Shown one piece after another: positions 6,705 through 11,716 of a DNA stretch of 11,716 nucleotides. Position 1 is the first letter of the stretch. Each line of letters begins with the position of its first letter. Origin of the DNA: JBBRUG01 sp038247995 (GTDB taxonomy: Bacteria; Chloroflexota; Chloroflexia; Chloroflexales; Chloroflexaceae); assembly GCA_038247995.1 (NCBI GenBank), contig JBBRUG010000187.1, positions 1-11,716 on the forward strand. Reading direction: 5' to 3'. Both the position numbers and the translations under genes were made by a program. Under the pieces are notes generated by a model. The model did no database searches, was not told the DNA's origin, and worked only from the letters and a program-made list of their open reading frames with translations.

Positions 6705-9317
6705 TTACGACGATGATGCGGATGGCAATTCATAGATCGTCACTTCGTCTTGGGTGAAGACGGGCGTGGCGATCTGGTCGAATTTGGCCAGGCTTTCCGG
6801 CGGGTAGGCGCTGCGTTCCAGGCCACCGACGTAGATGTAGCGTACGTTATAGGCGCTCAACAGGCGCTGCGCCTCGGCGATGTCGAGCGTACTGAAGATT
6901 GTATCAACATCGGATCGGCGCACATCAAGCGTGCCAAGTAGTTCGGGATCACCGCCACGCCATTGCTGCTCGTGGCCAACCCAGCCGATCACGGTGGGAA
7001 TTCCGGTGGCCGCCGACACACCTGATCCGCCATCGCCATTGTAGGAGCCACCACGCCGAGTACCGTCGGGTAGGGTTACTTCGGCCAGTTCAACCAGCAC
7101 ACTGCCCGGCGCGGCATTGGCCCGCAGCCAGTCGATCGCAGCCCGACCGGCGTCGGTTTGCTCGCGCGGGGTGCGCCCGTCGAGGCCCACTACATCGGCG
7201 CGGCTGATCTCGCGCAGCGTGAGCGCGGGGTAGACCAATCCGCCGATCAGCAATACCAGATAGAGCGCGGTAACCCCTGCGGCGGCCACCCGCGCCGCGC
7301 CACGCGCATGCACGAGGCACCACCAGAGTGCGAACGGCGCCAATGTGCCCCAGAGCAACCAGACCTGGTAGTAGAACTTGAAGATCGTGTTGAAGCGCGC
7401 CGACCAACCCTCAAATACGTCGCGGATGTAGATCAGTTCGGTGCCGAAGATGATCGCGCAGCCTAATGCGACCACGAGCATGGCGAAGCTTTCGGCGGGG
7501 CGATCAGGGAGGCGCAGCACGCTCCAGGCGGCGAGGAGGCCGAGGCCGGCCAGCGCAAGCAGCGGGAAGCCGATCAGCAGCCCGACGAGCAGCAGAATTG
7601 GCGGGAGCCAGAAGAGCAGGCGGTCGGCGGTGGGCCACTGATCGAGCGTTGCCGAACGAGCAACCAGGCCAAGCGCCGCAGGCGGCGGGGTGGTGGCACC
7701 GGATGGTTGCCGAGCGTTCCACGCCGCCATGTACGCAAAAGCAATTAGGGGCAGGGCGAACAGACCGAAGATGATCAGGAAGGTGTGGATGGGGCTGCGG
7801 GTGGCCGGGAAGAAACCGATAATACTTGTGATCCGCCCAATCAGCGGCAGATCGATCAGTGGGGCGCGCCCGCCGACCAGCGACACAAAGGTAAGGTGGA
7901 ACGGGACAAACAGTAGCCAACTGGCTAGCGCCAGCAGGGCAAGATCGCGCAGGGCAGCGCGCCAGGGCGCAACCGTAGGTTGCCGCAAATGGTTTAGCCC
8001 AAGCGCCCCGGCGATGAGGAGCGCGTAGGTGGGCAAATCCCAACTATTGATCAGATACAGGCTACCCACGATCAACCCGGCTAAGCCGATCGTAAAGCCG
8101 CCGAGCGGCGCACCACTGAACGAGGTTGGCGTGGCCGCTATGGCCAGCGCGAGCGCCATCGCCAATAACCCGAACGGCAGAGCCATGACGTGGGGATGCA
8201 TGTCGCCCAGGCGGAAGCTGAAAAACGGGAACTCGGTGATGCTGTAGCGGCGCTGCTCGGTGGGCGGTTCGTCGGGTGTGCGGATGGTGTAGGTATCCCA
8301 GAGCGAGCGCGAGGGCCACCACCAGTTAAAATCGGCTACTTTGTCACGGCGCTCCCAGCCTTCAACAACGCCAAAATCATCCGTTGGCGCTGTGGCATAC
8401 GGCAGCGTAATCGTGTCGGCGCCCTGAAGGGCCTGACTGACGGCAGAGGTGAACTGGCGCCCATCAAGCGCCACGGCGCGCTCATCGCCCAGCAACACCT
8501 GCACGGCGCCCGACTGGTTGCCGACCACCAGCACACAGAGGACACCGAGGAGGGGAATGCCGATAGCCGATAGCCGATAGCCGATAGACAGAGGGCTGAA
8601 GGCTGAAGGCTGAGGGCTGAGGGATTCTTCTGCTTCTGTCCCCCTGTCCCCCTGTCCCCTTGTCCCCCTGTCCCCCTGTCGCTCAACCAACCCCATCAGG
8701 TTGGCGATCACGCCCGCCACGCCAAGGGCCGTAAGCGCGAAGATCAGTGCCAGAGCAAGGTTATAGGCCGCCGCCGGAGCCACGCCGGTGAGTTGGGCCA
8801 CCACGCCCATCAGCAGATAGCCGAAGTAGTAGTAGTTGATGCTGTAGCCGGAAAGCCAGGGATCGGCGGGCGGGAAGGTGACGCTGCGCTGGATCGCGTT
8901 GAAGAAAGCAAAATCCATCGGGCGCTCGGTGCCCCAGGGCACCGGGTCGCGTAGCCGCATCCAGACGACGAACAGCATCGCGACGAGGAAAAGCGCTTCA
9001 TAGGCGAGGATGCCGCCCCAGGCGCGTGGTTGCGGCGGCACGCCAGGAACCGCCTGCGTGCGCCGCGTGGCCCACCAACCGAGGCCGGCGATCAACAGTG
9101 CGCTGACGACGATCAGCGGCACACCAAAACCGCCCAGGCCAAGCATGGCGAACAGCCAAGTCAGGTAGCCGGTAAATAACAGGCCCAGGATCTTGGCAAA
9201 AGGGTAACCACGATCAGGCAGGCTACGAAAGAGCAGCAGGGTCAATGGCAGGCCGACGAGGCCGAGGGCCTGAATCGCCAGCCAGGTGCGCAAAATATCG
9301 CCGGTTGCCGCGATCAC
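6705..9317 (-). CDS. DUF2298 / Chlor_Arch_YYY polytopic membrane protein (870 aa)
   Basis: This is a very hydrophobic protein of the DUF2298 (PF10060; TIGR03662 'Chlor_Arch_YYY') family, function unknown, which resembles GT-C glycosyltransferases in layout. Seen motifs are WGTERPMDFAFFNAI (128-142), the signature NYYYFG (161-166), SITEFPFFSFRLGDMHPHVMALP (359-381), INSWDLPTY (423-431) and FNTIFKFYYQVW (642-653). A hydrophilic C-terminal domain (from ~706) contains TGIPTVIGWVGHEQQWRGG (771-789) and YIYVGGLERSAYP (827-839). The GTG start at 9317 overlaps the stop of the upstream paralogue (GTGA, 9314-9317), and the longer frame only reads back into that gene, so coupled translation is likely. 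Residues ~214-252 come from 7- and 8-bp tandem repeats and form a foreign loop between two TM segments. Acidic and His residues of the family motifs are intact, so I expect a functional protein. A glycan or lipid-linked sugar substrate is inference only. Confidence 0.88.
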   Translation of the reverse strand: MIAATGDILRTWLAIQALGLVGLPLTLLLFRSLPDRGYPFAKILGLLFTGYLTWLFAMLGLGGFGVPLIVVSALLIAGLGWWATRRTQAVPGVPPQPRAWGGILAYEALFLVAMLFVVWMRLRDPVPWGTERPMDFAFFNAIQRSVTFPPADPWLSGYSINYYYFGYLLMGVVAQLTGVAPAAAYNLALALIFALTALGVAGVIANLMGLVERQGDRGTRGQGDRGTEAEESLSPQPSAFSPLSIGYRLSAIGIPLLGVLCVLVVGNQSGAVQVLLGDERAVALDGRQFTSAVSQALQGADTITLPYATAPTDDFGVVEGWERRDKVADFNWWWPSRSLWDTYTIRTPDEPPTEQRRYSITEFPFFSFRLGDMHPHVMALPFGLLAMALALAIAATPTSFSGAPLGGFTIGLAGLIVGSLYLINSWDLPTYALLIAGALGLNHLRQPTVAPWRAALRDLALLALASWLLFVPFHLTFVSLVGGRAPLIDLPLIGRITSIIGFFPATRSPIHTFLIIFGLFALPLIAFAYMAAWNARQPSGATTPPPAALGLVARSATLDQWPTADRLLFWLPPILLLVGLLIGFPLLALAGLGLLAAWSVLRLPDRPAESFAMLVVALGCAIIFGTELIYIRDVFEGWSARFNTIFKFYYQVWLLWGTLAPFALWWCLVHARGAARVAAAGVTALYLVLLIGGLVYPALTLREISRADVVGLDGRTPREQTDAGRAAIDWLRANAAPGSVLVELAEVTLPDGTRRGGSYNGDGGSGVSAATGIPTVIGWVGHEQQWRGGDPELLGTLDVRRSDVDTIFSTLDIAEAQRLLSAYNVRYIYVGGLERSAYPPESLAKFDQIATPVFTQDEVTIYELPSASSS
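8559..8586. repeat. GCCGATA heptamer, four tandem copies, inside the DUF2298 gene
   Basis: There are four exact copies of a 7-bp unit. On the coding (-) strand they read in frame as part of SIGYRLSAIG. A change of one copy would shift the reading frame. Confidence 0.92.
8593..8620. repeat. (G/A)GGCTGA heptamer, four tandem copies, inside the DUF2298 gene
   Basis: Four copies with the first base alternating G, A, A, G. They are separated from the GCCGATA tract by six bases and translated as part of SLSPQPSAFSP. The unit differs from its neighbour but has the same 7-bp period. Confidence 0.9.
8636..8680. repeat. CTGTCCCC octamer, five copies plus a partial, inside the DUF2298 gene
   Basis: Five 8-bp copies (the fourth begins with T) are followed by a 5-bp partial copy. 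Because 8 is not a multiple of 3, three copies give an 8-residue period, read as RQGDRGTRGQGDRGTE on the - strand. The tract is C-rich on the + strand. Confidence 0.92.
9314..9317 (-). promoter_or_regulatory. GTGA stop/start overlap coupling the two DUF2298 genes
   Basis: The TGA of the upstream gene (9316-9314) overlaps the GTG of the downstream gene (9317-9315). No other plausible start with a ribosome binding site is needed, so reinitiation by the same ribosomes is the likely mode of translation. Confidence 0.75.
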
Positions 9318-11716
9318 GGGGTTGCCTCCGCTGCGATCTGCGCCGCTTCCGCCGCCCACGGCCCACCGGGTGCGAGATTCAGATAGGTGCGCGCGTTCGC
9401 CGCTGCCTGCGCTGGATCACCGCGCTGACTAAACAATATTGCCAGTTGGTAATGCGGTTCGGGCAGGTTCGGATCGGCACTGACTGCCTGAAGCAGCGCG
9501 ATTTCGGCTTTGTCGAGTTCGCCCCATTGCAGCAGCGCGGCGCCAAGTTTGTTCCAGTTGCCGGCGCTGCCATCGACGCGGGCCGCCTGCAAGTAGGCTG
9601 CCTCAGCTTCGCTGTAGCGGGCCGCAGCGGTCAGAATATCGCCCCAAAGATGGTGCAAACCAACATCAGTAGGATTGGCGCGGGCCGCCGGCTCAAGCAC
9701 ACGCGCCGCATCAGCCAGACGCCCGTCGCGGCGATAGAGTTCGGCCAAGCCGAAGGCCAACGGCGGATCGGTGGGGTTCGCAGCGACGGCGCGCTCCAGT
9801 GCTGCGAGGCCAGCCGGCGCAGTGTTCAGGTCGGGTTCGACCAGTTCACCGGCATTGGGGCGCGGCTCAGGGCGCACATCAGCGGCGAAGTCGTATGGCT
9901 CGGGCTGGGCATAGGCGGCCGGAATGCCATTCACCGCATAAATTTGCACCTCGGGCGTTTCGTAGACGGGCTCCAGATAACTGCCGCGCATCAGGTCGAA
10001 CTTGGCAATACCTTCGGCGGGATAGAGCGCGTGCTCGACGGCGCCGACGTAGAGGTAGTTCACGCGGTAGCGCGCCAGAATGCGTAGCGCTTCTTCAACA
10101 TCGGACGAGCGGAAAAGTTGCTCGACATCGCGCTCACGGCGCGCCACGGTGGCGCCGTCACGCTGCTCATCAGCGTGGAGCGAACTGAGGATGGTTGGCA
10201 GGCCGGTGTTCGCCGCAATACGCGGGCCATAGGAACGGTAGAACCAGAGGTTCGACTGGGCGACGATCGGTGTGCCGCTGATCGACTCGTTCAGCCAGGC
10301 AATCGCTGCGGCGTCGCCGCTGAGATCGATTGTCGGCTGTGTCAGCCCCGGCGCGCAGCCGCCATACGCCGCACAATCGTAACTAAAGCTTGCCTCGCGC
10401 ATAAAAGCTAAACCGTCCAGCGTTGGCCCGGTATCAACCGCAAAGCGATTCGCCACTCGGCTGGGCACGCCGAACAGGGGGTAAACGGCGCTCGTCAGGC
10501 CCAAGGCAATGAGCACGGCCAGAGCCGCACCCTGCGCCGGCGCGCCGCCCATGCGCCCCAGACCGCGCAGCACCCGCGGCAGCGCTGTCGCTGCGGCCAG
10601 AGCAAAAAGAACCCAGACTTGCATGCCGAACTTGAAGACGGTATTCATGCGATACCAATCACCGCCGGCCAGATGATCCTGGATAAAGACCGTCTCAAAG
10701 CCAAGTGAAACCGCTAGGCCGAGCCAGGCGAGCAGCAAGCCGTACCAGGCCGGCGTGCCGACAGGGCGTTGGAAGAGCACGATCGTGAGGGCAAGAATCA
10801 GCGCGATCAGCGCCACGCGCAAGGCCAACTGCGGCGCTGTCAATCCCGCAACGACCGTCAGCAAACCGCCGATCATCAGCAGAAACGTGGGCAAGGTGAG
10901 CCGCAACTGCCGGGCCTGGTAGAAGCGTAGCGCAGCGCCAATAGTTGCGGCCAGGAGTAGCGTACCAAATAGGCCATAGACGGCGAGGTAGTCGATGATT
11001 TGGGTGCCGTCGCTGAGCGGCACCGTACCTACGCCGCCAACAAACGCATGGTAACGATCGAAGAACGGCGCATAGAGGGCCAAGGCAGCCACGCCGACAC
11101 CTAATGCGATCAGGCCATTACGCAGTAATCCACGCCAGGGCACGCCCCGCCCGCGCAAACCGTGGGAACGCCAGGCCGCACCCAACAGCGCCAGGCCAGT
11201 CAACAAACCGTAGGTGGGGAAATCCCACGAATTGGTTACTGCCAGCGCACCCAGGGTCAAGGCCAGAAGGGCCAATGCCACCAATGAAAGGCGGGCGGGG
11301 CGCTCATCAGCGGGGCGGACCCGCAGGTCCGCCCGTACGGCGGCATTCAGGATGGCATATGCCAGGGCGATAGCCAGCAGCGAGATCGGCAGGGCGATCA
11401 TGTGCGGGTGCAGATCGGCGAAGAGGAAGGTGAAGAAGGGGAACTCGTTGATTGTGGAGGGGATCACCCGGCTGGGGCCAATATACCAATCGCCGAGCCG
11501 TGCACCTAGATCGCCAAGGCCGCCGCCAAGCGCCGTGCCGATCCCGGCGACCCCGCGCGACCAACCGACCGCGAAGACGCCGGCCATGTTGCCCGCCAGC
11601 GCCACAAACGCTGCGCCAAGCAACCCGTAACGCAAGCGCCCGCTGAGTTGCGCCGCGATGGCAAATGCACCCGCCAAAGTCAGACCAAAAATAGTTGCGA
11701 CAGCGAGGTTGAAGCC
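9314..11716 (-). CDS. DUF2298 / Chlor_Arch_YYY membrane protein with C-terminal TPR domain (5' end outside window)
   Basis: This is a paralogue of the downstream gene; 800 codons are visible. The frame stays open to the window edge (GFNLAVATIFGLT precedes the first in-window TTG) and aligns with the neighbour's AYNLALALIFALT, so the true start, with the YYY motif, lies to the right. Visible family motifs are INEFPFFTFLFADLHPHMIALP (89-110), NSWDFPTY (162-169) and NTVFKFGMQVW (358-368). A hydrophilic domain follows, with TGLPTILSSLHADEQ (504-518) and YLYVGAVEHALYP (554-566). Residues ~635-798 hold about four TPR repeats (for example PLAFGLAELYRRDGRLADAARVLEPAARANPTD), a protein-interaction module. 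One described class of this family carries two YYY regions plus TPRs, so another copy may lie off the edge. C448 and C454 flank AAYGG and could form a disulfide. A palindromic repeat sits in a loop near residues 125-137. Function is unknown. Confidence 0.86.
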   Translation of the reverse strand, partial: GFNLAVATIFGLTLAGAFAIAAQLSGRLRYGLLGAAFVALAGNMAGVFAVGWSRGVAGIGTALGGGLGDLGARLGDWYIGPSRVIPSTINEFPFFTFLFADLHPHMIALPISLLAIALAYAILNAAVRADLRVRPADERPARLSLVALALLALTLGALAVTNSWDFPTYGLLTGLALLGAAWRSHGLRGRGVPWRGLLRNGLIALGVGVAALALYAPFFDRYHAFVGGVGTVPLSDGTQIIDYLAVYGLFGTLLLAATIGAALRFYQARQLRLTLPTFLLMIGGLLTVVAGLTAPQLALRVALIALILALTIVLFQRPVGTPAWYGLLLAWLGLAVSLGFETVFIQDHLAGGDWYRMNTVFKFGMQVWVLFALAAATALPRVLRGLGRMGGAPAQGAALAVLIALGLTSAVYPLFGVPSRVANRFAVDTGPTLDGLAFMREASFSYDCAAYGGCAPGLTQPTIDLSGDAAAIAWLNESISGTPIVAQSNLWFYRSYGPRIAANTGLPTILSSLHADEQRDGATVARRERDVEQLFRSSDVEEALRILARYRVNYLYVGAVEHALYPAEGIAKFDLMRGSYLEPVYETPEVQIYAVNGIPAAYAQPEPYDFAADVRPEPRPNAGELVEPDLNTAPAGLAALERAVAANPTDPPLAFGLAELYRRDGRLADAARVLEPAARANPTDVGLHHLWGDILTAAARYSEAEAAYLQAARVDGSAGNWNKLGAALLQWGELDKAEIALLQAVSADPNLPEPHYQLAILFSQRGDPAQAAANARTYLNLAPGGPWAAEAAQIAAEATP
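11313..11334. repeat. Perfect 9-bp palindrome with CGCA loop inside the TPR-bearing DUF2298 gene
   Basis: GGGCGGACC (11313-11321) and GGTCCGCCC (11326-11334) form a perfect inverted repeat around a 4-nt loop. On the coding strand it is translated as ADLRVRP, in a charged loop between two TM segments. It resembles REP-type dispersed palindromes seen in GC-rich genomes and does not look like a site the protein requires. Confidence 0.75.

Noticed and set aside
6590..6733. N-terminal extension of the MFS transporter to an ATG at 6733
   Set aside because: The added 48 residues are encoded by the intergenic repeat units, are hydrophilic and Cys/His-rich, and overlap the 3' end of the DUF2298 gene. 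The ATG at 6589 gives the normal family start.
8559..8680. CRISPR array
   Set aside because: The units are 7-8 bp, directly adjacent and without spacers. This is simple tandem repetition within a coding frame.
9245..10087. 280-codon plus-strand frame opposite the DUF2298-TPR gene
   Set aside because: It overlaps the TPR region and the GTGA junction entirely on the other strand. Its translation is Arg- and Gly-rich with no recognisable domain, typical of antisense frames in GC-rich DNA.

Overview
The window looks like chromosomal DNA of a filamentous Chloroflexota bacterium, probably of the Chloroflexales. The main reasons are two adjacent very hydrophobic DUF2298 / 'Chlor_Arch_YYY' membrane proteins, a family known mainly from Chloroflexi and some archaea, and several short tandem or palindromic repeats in and between genes. 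The phylum call is inference from gene content; no rRNA or tRNA gene is present to confirm it.

Left part (1-1858): the right-hand portion of an IS200/IS605-type element carrying a 5'-damaged tnpB. It abuts the C-terminal 252 codons of a radical SAM DNA modification/repair protein whose cluster-binding half is missing. The first 48 bases of the window are repeated exactly 92 bases further on and break the tnpB frame. This is either a tandem duplication or a contig-end artefact.

Middle part (1924-5179), all on the + strand: a NarL-type two-component pair (multi-TM histidine kinase and LuxR-type response regulator, 13 bp apart), a YcaQ/AlkZ-like winged-helix DNA glycosylase homologue that lacks its C-terminal third, a possible 29-codon ORF joined to it by an ATGA overlap, and a VOC/PhnB-like protein with a good Shine-Dalgarno site.

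A roughly 200 bp convergent spacer (5180-5377) holds an imperfect 18-bp inverted repeat. Right part (5378-11716), all on the - strand: a Bcr/CflA-type MFS drug exporter, a 115-bp spacer with two diverged copies of a 20-mer plus a GACCGCGCAGC motif, then the DUF2298 pair. The upstream member runs off the right edge and carries a C-terminal TPR domain. The downstream member overlaps it by GTGA, so the two are probably one translationally coupled operon. Both DUF2298 genes carry intergenic-type repeats inside inter-helix loops. The more striking is a cluster of 7-bp and 8-bp tandem repeats at 8559-8680, which is translated in frame and could in principle shift the frame if copy number changed.

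There is no gene-free stretch longer than 300 bases. I see no tRNA, rRNA, CRISPR array or convincing intrinsic terminator. The parts most worth a second look are the repeat-bearing DUF2298-TPR operon and the tnpB with a displaced RuvC glutamate next to the gene it apparently broke.
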